The translations under genes were made by a program, and so were the position numbers. Below the pieces are notes generated by a model. It had not been told where the DNA came from. It searched no databases and was given only the letters and a program-made list of their open reading frames with translations. This document shows, in pieces, positions 1 through 11,947 of a stretch of 64,000 nt of DNA (the first letter of the stretch is position 1; the number at the start of each line of letters is the position of its first letter). Source of the stretch: Rutidosis leptorrhynchoides (Eukaryota; Streptophyta; Magnoliopsida; Asterales; Asteraceae); the NCBI RefSeq assembly GCF_046630445.1, contig NC_092340.1, positions 366,629,001 through 366,693,000 on the forward strand, given 5' to 3'.

Positions 1-992
1 ACCTTTCGATTGTTCTCAACGATTCGCGAATAATTATATGTAAATAGATACATATATATACCATAAATTGAAAACATAACAAAGTGTTGAGTATATGATA
101 CTGTGCATTAAACTTATTGGTTTGATTATCTGATTGATATATTTAGATACAGAGTTAAAAGATTATGCCAAACGATTGAATTAAAAGATAATTATTGAAT
201 TCCTTAAGGATTATGATATTATTACGGGTCTCTGTTGTAAGGTCCACGTTGATTTGGGAAATCATTCATTCTTAACGGTATTCGGAATATATGGTAAAGT
301 GTTTGTTTAAATAACGTAATTTGGACACATACAATAATAAGGAATATCAACTGTTGGAATTAGATATATGAATAACTTACGATATGTATTTTAAAACATG
401 TTTATTAATATTGAAAATATATATTTAACAATACGATAAAATATAATATTAACTTGGTCATAAAAACGAATTGTTATTATATATATATTAACAAATAGTG
501 AGATGATGATTTATAGAAGTAAATGATCAAAATAATCGAAAGTTTAAGATATACTTTGAGTGGTATAGTTTAGGGATAATTTAAGGCTATATTTTGACAA
601 AGGTACGTGACACGAAATGTAAAATACAAGTTTTCTCAGCGTACGAAAGGACATTTGAAAAACCGGAATCGGGACATAAGTCGAGTGATGACGTACGACT
701 TATCGGAACAAAAATTACAAGTCAACTATGCATGTGAATTTAATATAATATATAATTAATTATATAAATTAAATATATTATATATATTATATAAAATTAT
801 GTCGACAAACAAAAAGTTAAAAGTTTGTGAGCTGGATCAGAGGGCCATGCGATCGCATGGCCTTGAAGCACAAATCCCATGCGATCGCATGGGGTACTTT
901 TTCAGAAAAGGTTCTATAAATTGCACGATTTTTGGCTCAGAATCTATCTCTCTTTCTCTAGTATTATTACTCCATAATATTTATTTAATTTA

Positions 993-1062
<70 letters not shown>

Positions 1063-2770
1063 TATATTATTAAGATTAATATTATTATTAATATTATTAT
1101 TATTAGTATTATTAATTATGTATTAGACATAAAATACTACGACGAGGTCATGAGTGGGTTATTTTCAAAATGGTTTTCAAGCGGGATAGAGCTAAGAAAA
1201 TTATGGGTTATTACCAAGGAGGTTATGGGTAATGTTCGGGGGTATATTTGTGAATCAAACCTAGTGTTTATCATCTCCGTTACGTCTACGTACTTTCCTA
1301 CAATATTGAATCTCAATACTGATACGTAAGCACTCATATCTTATCTTTTATATATTAATTATGTATCCATGTCTAGTGCTCGAGTGTATATATTTATATA
1401 TGCTTGTATGCTAAATTTCGTCGTTAAACAGTTTATAATGAATCACTAATTATATACATATATTACTAGTAAAAGGTATATGATATACATATTTTTGGAA
1501 AGCTGGCGAAAAATCAATAACTTTTCATTTAGATATCGAATAGTTTCGATGAACGGATTAAAAGATATGATCAACTGAATTATGATTGACGTTAATTGAA
1601 ATTGCTTTTGAATCTGCAATTAAGATTTAAACAACTTGTTTACGAGATTGATAAAGTGAACTTTTAAATATTACCAACCGAGTAAATGAATCCTTATATA
1701 AGGCACGTCTCGTTTTGTTGAACTATTGTCAAAATTGACTTTTTGAAACGACTTTGGATAACTATAATATGTCGATCTCGAGCATTAGGATTGTGATACA
1801 CTATGACTTGACCTAGCTTGATAGACATTTATTGACCAACGTATGTTCTCTAGGTTGAGATCTACGATTAATTGGTAATCCGAGTTTCGGTCACATTTTG
1901 GTGAACAACTTTATATGCTGCTAAGGTGAGTTTCATTGATCCCTTTTTAATTGCTTTTGCAATACATTTTTGGGCTGAGAATACATGCATTTATTTTAAA
2001 CGCAATGGATACAAGTACATACTAAATTCTACACTGAGTTTGAACCGAAAATCCCTTAGCTTTGGTAACTAGTAACTGCCAGTTATAAGAACTGGTGGGC
2101 GCGAGTAGTAGTATACGGATCCATAGGGCTTGACATCCCCGTCCGAGCTAGAGCGCTAGCCTTTTAACGAACGTATGCTATTTGAGAAATGTACACGTTG
2201 GTTTGCGTGTATTATTAAGATGATTATACAAAGGGTACAAATTATATTATAACGTTAAAGCTTAGTTATCAGGGTGCTCAATCTTGTAGAATATTTTGAT
2301 AAACGTTTCTGGATGAAACAACTGAAATCTTGTGATCCACCTTTATATACATATTATATGAAACAATAAAACTATGAACTCACCAACCTTTGTGTTGACA
2401 CTTGTTAGCATGTTTATTCTCAGGTTTTCTAGAAGTCTTCCGCTGTTTGCTTAGATGTTAAACAAGCTATGTGCATGGAGTCTTACATGACATATTTTTC
2501 AAGGAGACGTTGCATTCACCAAATCATCACCATGCATCTTATTTTGACTGCATTGTCAACGGATATACTGTTGTAAACTATTATTTATGGTGATTGTCTA
2601 TATGTAAAAAATCATCAGATGTCGAAAACCTTTGATTTAAATATTCATTTATGGTTTGCCTTTTCAAAAGAATGCAATGTTTACAAAACGTATCATATAG
2701 AGGTCAAATACCTCGCAATGAAATCAATGAATGACGTGTTCGTCCATATGGATTTGGAGCGATCGTCACA
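1..2770 (+). repeat. 5' LTR of element 1 (left end outside the window)
   Basis: Aligns along its length with 6585-9342, so about 118 bases of the LTR lie left of the window. It contains an ATT microsatellite (about 995-1062), two palindromes (843-893) and a TATA box (915-921). Long poly-isoleucine reading frames here are microsatellite artefacts. Confidence 0.9.
843..921 (+). promoter_or_regulatory. LTR core promoter with paired palindromes, copy 1
   Basis: A perfect 20-bp palindrome GGCCATGCGATCGCATGGCC (843-862) is followed by a perfect 18-bp palindrome CCCATGCGATCGCATGGG (876-893). The shared 14-bp core is extended by GG/CC in one and CC/GG in the other, so the flanks differ but pairing is kept. 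CTATAAAT (TATA 915-920) begins 21 bp after the second palindrome. The core promoter call is inferred from the TATA box and its position in the LTR. Confidence 0.7.
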
Positions 2771-2771
2771 G

Positions 2772-2789
2772 TTGGTATCAGAGCGTTGG
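2772..2789 (+). other. Primer binding site of element 1 (initiator tRNA-Met type)
   Basis: TTGGTATCAGAGCGTTGG starts two bases after the LTR end. TGGTATCAGAGC is the usual sequence complementary to the 3' end of initiator tRNA-Met in plant chromoviruses. Confidence 0.85.
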
Positions 2790-3156
2790 TCCTAGCGAAC
2801 CAGGTCTTGCATGAGTGTGTCTAACTGATAGTTGTTAGGATGCATTAGTAAGTCTGGACTTCGACCGTGTCTGCATGTCAAAAGTTTTGCTTATCATTTT
2901 TGTTAGAAATTACCTGCTTATCATTCCTAGTCTTGACACGTTTTACTGCATTGATTGCATGAATAGCGTATAGACAAAATTCATATCTTAGCGTATCTGC
3001 TACTGTAAACTTTTCCTGAAATCTTCCGAAAATTTCTCCGTGATTTATGGAATTTGGTATTATATATACATATGTAAATTATGTATTGAAGAATACCAAA
3101 CTACATTCTATAATCTAATTCATATATAAAAAAAATCATCTCCCTAATTATACAAG

Positions 3157-3690
3157 ATGGATCCCGTATGTAGTTCAAATTCCTTAAACTCTGACCGCTA
3201 TTCCGATATGGATATTCACCTGAATTCCGAAGACAGTGTAACCGGAATGGATCGAACAATTAGCCATCATCTATTCTGGATGAATTGGGGATGGGTTCAT
3301 AGCCTACTTAATTATTGGAGACAAGAAGAAGGCGATCCCTTCCATCCACCACATTGCCCTCTTGGCGAAGAACCTGAAGCACTTACCGGAGAACCTGTTC
3401 GTAATACCATTTTCTCTCTCATCTCCAGAATATCTCGTCATGATCATATACTCTCTCAAATTCTGGATCTTATTCATCCGCTCGTCCGAACCGCCAATCA
3501 TCCCGGTGTAGTAGAAGAAGTCAACGAGCTTCGCGCTCGGGTAGTGGCTTTGGAGAATATGGTGCAAAGGTTACAAGCACCAGCAGAATCTCCGGCATCA
3601 ACAGTACCACCGACAACAACACCAACAGTACCATTACCACCACCAACAACATCCGCACCGCAAGCCTCAACATCACAATATGTACCTTGA
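3157..3690 (+). CDS. Leader ORF of element 1, coiled-coil and proline-rich, function unknown
   Basis: An open frame of 177 codons begins about 385 bases after the primer site. The first half is acidic and Trp/His-rich (WMNWGWVHSLLNYW near residues 42-55). Residues about 117-141 form a short coiled coil (VVEEVNELRARVVALENMVQRL). The tail from about residue 142 is low-complexity Pro/Thr/Ser/Ala. It lacks the CCHC knuckle and the WW-containing core of Ty3 gag, so it is not ordinary gag. An inverted, diverged copy lies at 9343-9648, so the ORF belongs to the family. It occupies the slot used by the acidic and F-box frames in the chromovirus at 15596-16911. I do not recognise a function. Confidence 0.55.
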   Translation: MDPVCSSNSLNSDRYSDMDIHLNSEDSVTGMDRTISHHLFWMNWGWVHSLLNYWRQEEGDPFHPPHCPLGEEPEALTGEPVRNTIFSLISRISRHDHILSQILDLIHPLVRTANHPGVVEEVNELRARVVALENMVQRLQAPAESPASTVPPTTTPTVPLPPPTTSAPQASTSQYVP

Positions 3691-6466
3691 ACATCAACGT
3701 CATAAGCATCGTAGTTACCAAGAAATACCAGCAACAATAACCAATGAAGTATTAACTTATTTCCCCTGAAGAAATTTTATGTATATTTAATATATATGAA
3801 TTTTGAAATCAAAATAAATCTTTTCGTACTAAGCTATTACGTGTGAATCTTAACTGGTAGGTACTACTCGGTTAAATTCATATTACTAATATGCTATGAT
3901 GTACATCCTTCGTTAACAACTTAACCTTCGGTAACTACAATCTCTGTTTCAATCCAAAGAATTCCGTTTCATAATAAACCAAGTGTATTATTCAATAATA
4001 TGGTTGATTTTACACTTTCATCTTCGATGCACTCGAAACTTTCTAGAAAACATCATTTGCACCTTGCGAAGTTTGCAAGAATTCCACGAATATCAACACC
4101 CTTCACCAAGGAATATCAATAAGAATAAATAATGAAGTATTGATTTCATTAGCGAAATACTCCGCAAAGATTATGTAATCTTTAATATTTTAGAGATTAT
4201 TCATTTCTAATTCAAGCCGAAAATCAAATGAGCTTAATATGATATTAACTCATTAAATCTGTATTACATCTGAAAAAAATATACATACATATATTTTCAT
4301 AAAAACGGTAATAAAAATTCTTTTGTACAAAGTATTAATTGTGAAATCTTTAACGGGTAGGTAATACTCGGGAAATATATAAGTTCACAATTAATATGTT
4401 ATATTGTACATTCTTCAACTTCGATTCAAAAATTATTAACTATGCTCACAGCGATATACAATCGTTTTCATACAAATTCAATTACATATTCTGATATTGA
4501 TGGATCAGAATCCAAGTCATAACTCTGAACCGGTGAAATCATTCTTAGATCTCTACATCTTTCAAAGCTATACTTTGACTTCAAAACTGTGAAAGATCCT
4601 TTGGTATTGTTTTTACCAAAAATAACCTTAGAATTCCTTTTCAAAGTATCCAGTATTATCAACCATTCAACCAGTCAATGATGACCTTTCAGACTTGTAA
4701 TTTTGGCATATACGTTTTAATTACTGGGGAACCTTTCATGTTCCACCACATTAGCAGTAAATTTACCAACAACTTCATTGATCTTTGACCTTCCGAAAAA
4801 TCCTTATACTCATTGAAACTGTATCATGTACTCATCCACATCTTGTAACGGCAATTGCCATACCAACTATCGGAAATTAGCAATCAGTATCTTGAAATCT
4901 TGTAGCACGTCTACGCCAACAGTTATATGTGTACATATAACGTCTACCTCCTGGACTTACATACTTCGAATGTGAAGTTTCCGAAAAACACCCCAAACTA
5001 CGAAACTAGTTCTCCGAATTTTGGAAAAATGTTGATGAAGCAGCAAAAACTGTAAACGACCTTAACAGTCAAAAGTTTGATGATAAAGAATAGTATGGTG
5101 GGAAAGCATAGAAAAAGAGAAGGTTTGGAATTGAAAAACGGATTGAGCAGACCATGAAGGAGGCTGTGGACAAATCACAAAGACTAAATCTACCTTCAAA
5201 GAATCCAAATGATTCAGAGTCTGCTAAAATCATTAGTGAATACCTTGCTCCTTACTCTAAAACCTTTGCGGACAATATTCTTCATCATCATCTTATCTTA
5301 AATATTCTAAGATATCATCGTATCTCCCATTATAAATATCCTCCATATTTCTGAAGATATTTTTCGAAACCATCCTTATCTGAAATCATTACCTCTTCGC
5401 GCTATCTGTGTTACATCATAAAAGAAACTATTTTAGTTTCTAAAATCTGAAAAATTTGAAAAAAAAATGGATGTTTTGAAGTAATGTTGGGAACTGAAGC
5501 ATGAGTTAGTATAATATAATGACACTTGATCAACGTGATTATATTACAGTAAGTCATGTTGAGTTTCTAATGGAACGTGACAAAGGTTCACAGATCACAC
5601 CCTCATCATAAACCATGTTACATAACTCTTTCATTCTATATAATCTCTAAATATATCAAGAAAATATATTTCTTGATGATTCGGTCTTTTCCGAATATTC
5701 TGGTAATTTGACAAGTCGGATTGTGCCATTACCGTTTCTTTCTTAGAACATTAATTATGTTTATTCTGAAATTCATACCTACGAATTCTGGACCATTATT
5801 CGCTTGACTTAAGGTCGGGAAGAGAAAACGAAAGCATGAAGCTCCAAAATATAATGGAGAACATAAAGCCCGATAACAACCCCGAAATTACAAACCGTGT
5901 ATATCAATGCGTATAGCAATATAAAGACACGGGAGAATGAAAAACACTATAACCCCAAGGTAATAGTAGAAGAAAATAACTTCCTCTGGTGGCAGATGAA
6001 AAAGAAGAATGAAGGATACGCTAGCCAGGAAAATATCAAGAATCAGAACTGGATTAAGCATTTTCACAATCTATTGGGATGTATGAAATAAGAAAGAAGA
6101 TTATAGGAGTGGTGAAAATAAATAAAACGGAAAAGGTCAATTTATAGCAATCGAGACAGATTAAGCATTTCATCAAAGAAAATCCTAATTTCCGCAAATT
6201 CCAAAGAATCAAATCTTATTTAGATTATGAAGATTTTCTATTCCTTAAATTCCGAAAATCAATCGTAACTACGTCAAAAGCTAAGACGAATCTCTATTCT
6301 GATAACTTCTCTCATACGCTTCGAGAAATCGGATTGTTTTATCCGTATAATTCAACGGTGATAAAATTCTATTTATCAACTCATATTCGTCATGAAAACA
6401 TTTCTATTGTTAGCCATGATGACCTCACTTAAATTTCGGGACGAAATTTCTTTAGCGGGTAGGTAC
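3691..6466 (+). other. Non-coding interior of element 1 with an internal duplication
   Basis: No retroviral domain is visible. Two related stretches about 500 bp apart each carry a PPT-like motif, TAACTGGTAGGTACTACTCG at 3851-3870 and TAACGGGTAGGTAATACTCG at 4351-4370. Both are followed by similar AT-rich sequence containing ATTAATATG or ACTAATATG and TTGTACAT/TGTACAT. The interior ends with a repeat shared with the chromovirus 3' end (AAATTTCGGGACGAAATTT, 6431-6449) and then the PPT. Small open frames at 5154-5354 and 5897-6091 look like chance. Confidence 0.6.
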
Positions 6467-7576
6467 TGTGATGACCCGGAAATTTCTGACCAAATTTAAA
6501 CTTTATCTTTAAATGATTTAATGTTTCCGACACGATAAGCAAAGTCTGTAAAGTTGAATCTCAAAATTTTTGAACTATTCAATTACCTTTCGATTGTTCT
6601 CAACGATTCGCGAATAATTATATGTAAATAGATACATATATATACCATAAATTGAAAACATAACAAAGTGTTGAGTATATGATATTGTGCATTAAACTTA
6701 TTGGTTTGATTATCTGATTGATATATTTAGATACAGAGTTAAAAGATTATGCCAAACGATTGAATTAAAAGATAATTATTGAATTCCTTAAGGATTATGA
6801 TATTATTACGGGTCTCTGTTGTAAGGTCCACGTTGATTTGGAAAATCATTCATTCTTAACGGTATTCGGAATAAATGGTAAAGTGTTTGTTTAAATAACG
6901 TAATTTGGACACATACAATAATAAGGAATATCAACTGTTGGAATTAGATATATGAATAACTTGCGATATGTATTTTAAAACATGTTAATTAATATTTAAA
7001 ATATATATTTAACAATACGATAAAATATAATATTAACTTGGTCATAAAAATGAATTGTTATTATATATATATTAACAAATAGCGAGATAATGATTTATAG
7101 AAGTAAATGATCAAAATAATCGAAAGTTTAAGATATACTTTGAGTGGTATAGTTTAGGGATAATTTAAGGCTATATTTTGACAAAGGTACGTGACACGAA
7201 ATGTAAAATACAAGTTTTCTCAGCGTACGAAAGGACATTTGAAAAACCGGAATCGGGACATAAGTCGAGTGATGACGTACGACTTATCGGAACAAAAATT
7301 ACAAGTCAACTATGCATGTGAATTTAATATAATATATAATTAATTATATAAATTAAATATATTATATATATTATATAAAATTATGTCGACAAACAAAAAG
7401 TTAAAAGTTTGTGAGCTGGATCAGAGGGCCATGCGATCGCATGGCCTTGAAGCACAAATCCCATGCGATCGCATGGGGTACTTTTTCAGAAAAGGTTCTA
7501 TAAATTGCACGATTTTTGGCTCAGAATCTATCTCTCTTTCTCTAGTATTATTACTCCATAATATTTATTTAATTTA

Positions 7577-7634
<58 letters not shown>

Positions 7635-9342
7635 TATATTATTAAGATTAATATTATTATTAATCTTATTATTATTAGTATTATTAATTATGTATTAGAC
7701 ATAAAATACTACGACGAGGTCATGAGTGGGTTATTTTCAAAATGGTTTTCAAGCGGGATAGAGCTAAGGAAATTATGGGTTATTGCCAAGGAGGTTATGG
7801 GTAATGTTCGGGGGTATATTTGTGAATCAAACCTAGTGTTTATCATCTCCGTTACGTCTACGTACTTTCCTACAATATTGAATCTCAATACTGATACGTA
7901 AGCACTCATATCTTATCTTTTATATATTAATTATGTATCCATGTCTAGTGCTCGAGTATATATATTTATATATGCTTGTATGCTAAATTTCGTCGTTAAA
8001 CAGTTTATAATGAATCACTAATTAAATACATATATTACTAGTAAAAGGTATATGATATACATGTTTTTGGAAAGCTGGCGAAAAATCAATAACTTTTCAT
8101 TTAGATAGCGAATAGTTTCGATGAACGGATTAAAAGATATGATCAACTGAATTATGATTGACGTTAATTGAAATTGCTTTTGAATCTGCAATTAAGATTT
8201 AAACAACTTGTTTACGAGATTGATAAAGTGAACTTTTAAATATTACCAACCGAGTAAATGAATCCTTATATAAGGCACGTCTCGTTTTGTTGAACTATTG
8301 TCAAAATTGACTTTTTGAAACGACTTTGGATAACTATTATATGTCGATCTCGAGCATTAGGATTGTGATACACTATGACTTGACCTAGCTTGATAGACAT
8401 TTATTGACCAACGTATGTTCTCTAGGTTGAGATCTACGATTAATTGGTAATCCGAGTTTTGGTCACATTTTGGTGAACAACTTTATATGCTGCTAAGGTG
8501 AGTTTCATTGATCCCTTTTTAATTGCTTTTGCAATACATTTTTGGGCTGAGAATACATGCATTTATTTTAAACGCAATGGATACAAGTACATACTAAATT
8601 CTACACTGAGTTTGAACCGAAAATCCCTTAGCTTTGGTAACTAATAACTGCCAGTTATAAGAACTGGTGGGCGCGAGTAGTAGTATATGGATCCATAGGG
8701 CTTGACATCCCCGTCCGAGCTAGAGCGCTAGCCTTTTAACGGACGTATGCTATTTGAGAAATGTACACGTTGGTTTGCGTGTATTATTAAGATGATTATA
8801 CAAAGGGTACAAATTATATTATAACATTAAAGCTTAGTTACCAGGGTGCTCAATCTTGTAGAATATTTTGATAAACGTTTCTGGATGAAACAACTGAAAT
8901 CTTGTGATCCACCTTTATATACAGATTATATGAAACAATAAAACTATGAACTCACCAACCTTTGTGTTGACACTTGTTAGCATGTTTATTCTCAGGTTTT
9001 CTAGAAGTCTTCCGCTGTTTGCTTAGATGTTAAACAAGCTATGTGCATGGAGTCTTACATGACATATTTTTCAAGGAGACGTTGCATTCACCAAATCATC
9101 ACCATGCATCTTATTTTGACTGCATTGTCAACGGAAATACTGTTGTAAACTATTATTTATGGTGATTGTCTATATGTAAAAAATCATCAGATGTCGAAAA
9201 CCTTTGATTTAAATATTCATTTATGGTTTGCCTTTTCAAAAGAATGCAATGTTTACAAAACGTATCATATAGAGGTCAAATACCTCGCAATGAAATCAAT
9301 GAATGACATGTTCGTCCATATGGATTTGGAGCGATCGTCACA
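6467..9342 (+). repeat. 3' LTR of element 1
   Basis: A complete LTR of 2876 bp, from TGTGATGACCCGG to GATCGTCACA, so the ends carry the short inverted repeat TGTGA/TCACA. The palindrome pair is at 7427-7446 and 7460-7477, with TATA at 7499-7504 and an ATT run at about 7578-7634. Apart from a shorter microsatellite and scattered substitutions it matches 1-2770. Confidence 0.92.
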
Positions 9343-9648
9343 TACTGTTGCTGCCGGTGCTGCTGCTGGTGCTTGTAACCTTTGCACCATGTTCTCCAAA
9401 GCCACTACCCAAGCGCGCTCGTTGACTTCTTCTATTACACCGGGATGATTGGCGGTTCAGACGAGCGGATGAATAAGATCCAGAATTTGAGATAGTATAT
9501 TATCGTGACGAGATACTCTGGAAATGAGAGAGAAAATGGTGTCTCGAACAGGTTCGCCGGTAAGTGCTTCAGGTTTTTCGCCAAGAGGGCAATGTGGTGG
9601 ATGGAAGGGATCACCTTCTTCTTGTCTCCAATGATCAAGAGGGCAATG
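9343..9648 (-). mobile_element. Inverted leader-ORF fragment of the element 1 family
   Basis: Directly after the 3' LTR, the sequence is the reverse complement of about 3304-3606 (the leader ORF of element 1) with scattered differences. It comes from a second, minus-strand copy into which element 1 probably inserted. It stops at a sharp junction with chromovirus pol at about 9649. ATGATCAAGAG occurs on both sides of that junction. Confidence 0.8.
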
Positions 9649-11947
9649 TACTCAAAGAATGATCAAGAGCACGAAGAACATTTGAGAAAAGTGCTAGAAG
9701 TATTGAGGAAAGAAAAACTGTACGCTAAGTTTTCAAAGTGTGCATTTTGGTTGGAAGAAGTTCAATTCCTCGGTCACATAGTGAACAAAGAAGGTATTAA
9801 GGTGGATCCGGCAAAGATAGAAACTGTTGAAAAGTGGGAAACCCCGAAAACTCCGAAACACATACGCCAGTTTTTAGGACTAGCTGGTTACTACAGAAGG
9901 TTCATCCAAGACTTTTCCAGAATAGCAAAACCCTTGACTGCATTAACGCATAAAGGGAAGAAATTTGAATGGAATGATGAACAAGAGAAAGCGTTTCAGT
10001 TATTGAAGAAAAAGCTAACTACGGCACCTATATTGTCATTGCCTGAAGGGAATGATGATTTTGTGATTTATTGTGACGCATCAAAGCAAGGTCTCGGTTG
10101 TGTATTAATGCAACGAACGAAGGTGATTGCTTATGCGTCTAGACAATTGAAGATTCACGAACAAAATTATACAACGCATGATTTAGAATTAGGCGCGGTT
10201 GTTTTTGCATTAAAGACTTGGAGGCACTACTTATATGGGGTCAAAAGTATTATATATACCGACCACAAAAGTCTTCAACACATATTTAATCAGAAACAAC
10301 TGAATATGAGGCAGCGTAGGTGGATTGAATTGTTGAATGATTACGTCTTTGAGATTCGTTACCACTTTGGGAAGGCAAATGTGGTAGCCGACACCTTGAG
10401 CAGGAAGGACAAAGAACCCATTCGAGTAAAATCTATGAATATAATGGTTCACACTAACCTTACTACTCAAATAAAGGAGGCGCAACAAGGAGTTTTAAAA
10501 GGGGAAATTTAAAGGATGAAATACCCAAAGGATCGGAGAAGCATCTTAATATTCGGGAAGACGGAACCCGGTATAGGGCTGAAAGGATTTGGGTACCAAA
10601 ATTTGGAGATATGAGAGAAATGGTACTTAGAGAAGCTCATAAAACCAGATACTCAATACATCCTGGAATGGGGAAGATGTACAAGGATCTCAAGAAACAT
10701 TTTTGGTGGCCGGGTATGAAAGCCGATGTTGCTAAATACGTAGGAGAATGTTTGACGTGTTCTAAGGTCAAAGCTGAGCATCAGAAACCATCAGGTCTAC
10801 TTCAACAACCCGAAATCCCGGAATGGAAATGGGAAAACATTACCATAGATTTCATCACTAAATTGCCAAGGACTGCAAGTGGTTTTGATACTATTTGGGT
10901 AATAGTTGATCGTCTCACCAAATCAGCACACTTCCTGCCAATAAGAGAAGATAACAAGATGGAGAAGTTAGCATGACTGTATTTGAAGGAAGTCGTCTCC
11001 AGACATGGAATACCAATCTCTATTATCTCTTATAGGGATGGCAGATTTATTTCAAGATTCTGGCAGACATTACAGCAACCATTAGGAACTCGTCTAGACA
11101 TGAGTACTGCCTATCATCCACAAACTGATGGGCAGAGCGAAAGGACGATACAAACGCTTGAAGACATGCTACGAGCATGTGTTATTGATTTCGGAAACAG
11201 TTGAGATCGACATCTACCGTTAGCAGAATTTTCCTACAACAACAGCTACCATTCAAGCTTTGAGATGGCGCCGTTTGAGGAACTTTATGGTAGAAAGTGC
11301 AGGTCTCCAATTTGTTGGAGTGAAGTGGGGGATAGACAGATTACGAGTCCGAAGATAATACAAGAAACTACCGAGAAAATCATCCAAATTCAACAAAGAT
11401 TGAAAACCGCCCAGAGTCGACAAAAGAGCTACGCGAACAGTAAAAGAAAAGATATAGAGTTTGAAATTGGAGAAATGGTCATGCTTAAGGTTTCACCTTG
11501 GAAAGGCGTTGTTCGATTTAGTAAACGGGGGAAACTAAATCCAAGGTACATTGGACCATTCAAGATTATAGATCGTGTCGAACCAGTAGCTTACCAACTG
11601 GAGCTACCTCAACAACTCGCGGCTGTACATAACACTTTCCACGTCTCAAATTTGAAGAAATGTTTTGCTAAAGAAGATCTCACTATTCCGTTGGACGAAA
11701 TCCAAATCAATGAAAAACTTCAATTCATTGAAGAACCCGTCGAAATAATGGATCATGAGGTTAAGAGACTTAAACAAAACAAGATACCGATTGTTAAGGT
11801 TCGATGGAATGCTCGTAGAGGACCCGAGTTCACCTGGGAGCGTGAAGATCAGATGAAGAAGAAATACCCGCATTTATTTCCAGAAGATACGTCAACACCT
11901 CCAACTGCTTAAAATTTCGGGACGAAATTTATTTAACGGGTAGGTAC
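9649..11947 (+). pseudogene. Partial chromovirus interior: pol 3' half
   Basis: This is the 3' part of a Ty3/gypsy pol closely matching 19669-21969 of the neighbouring full copy. In order: end of reverse transcriptase, connection, RNase H ([21 protein letters not shown]), integrase zinc-binding and core segments ([34 protein letters not shown]), and a C-terminal chromodomain-like module. The left end is an abrupt junction inside pol, so gag and protease are missing. It ends with the PPT-like AACGGGTAGGTACT. The copy is broken, with a few interruptions. It differs by only about 1 percent by eye from the full copy. Confidence 0.9.

Larger units (their letters stand above)
1..9342 (+). mobile_element. 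Non-autonomous long-LTR retrotransposon (element 1), Tekay-like
   Basis: Two nearly identical LTRs (1-2770, cut by the window edge, and 6467-9342) enclose an interior of about 3.7 kb. The LTR begins TGTGATGACCCGG and ends GATCGTCACA. An initiator-Met type primer site follows the 5' LTR, and a PPT-like AGCGGGTAGGTACT precedes the 3' LTR. I see no protease, reverse transcriptase, RNase H or integrase in the interior, only one leader ORF, so the copy must have been mobilised in trans. The LTRs differ by roughly 1 percent by eye, which suggests a young insertion. It shares primer site, PPT context and LTR start with the chromovirus at 11948-25406, the likely helper lineage. The 5' flank is outside the window, so the target-site duplication cannot be checked. 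Confidence 0.85.

Noticed and set aside
799-1329. 176-codon frame with a long isoleucine run (also 7383-7901)
   Set aside because: The run is the translation of an ATT microsatellite inside an LTR, and the two copies differ in run length. Not a gene.
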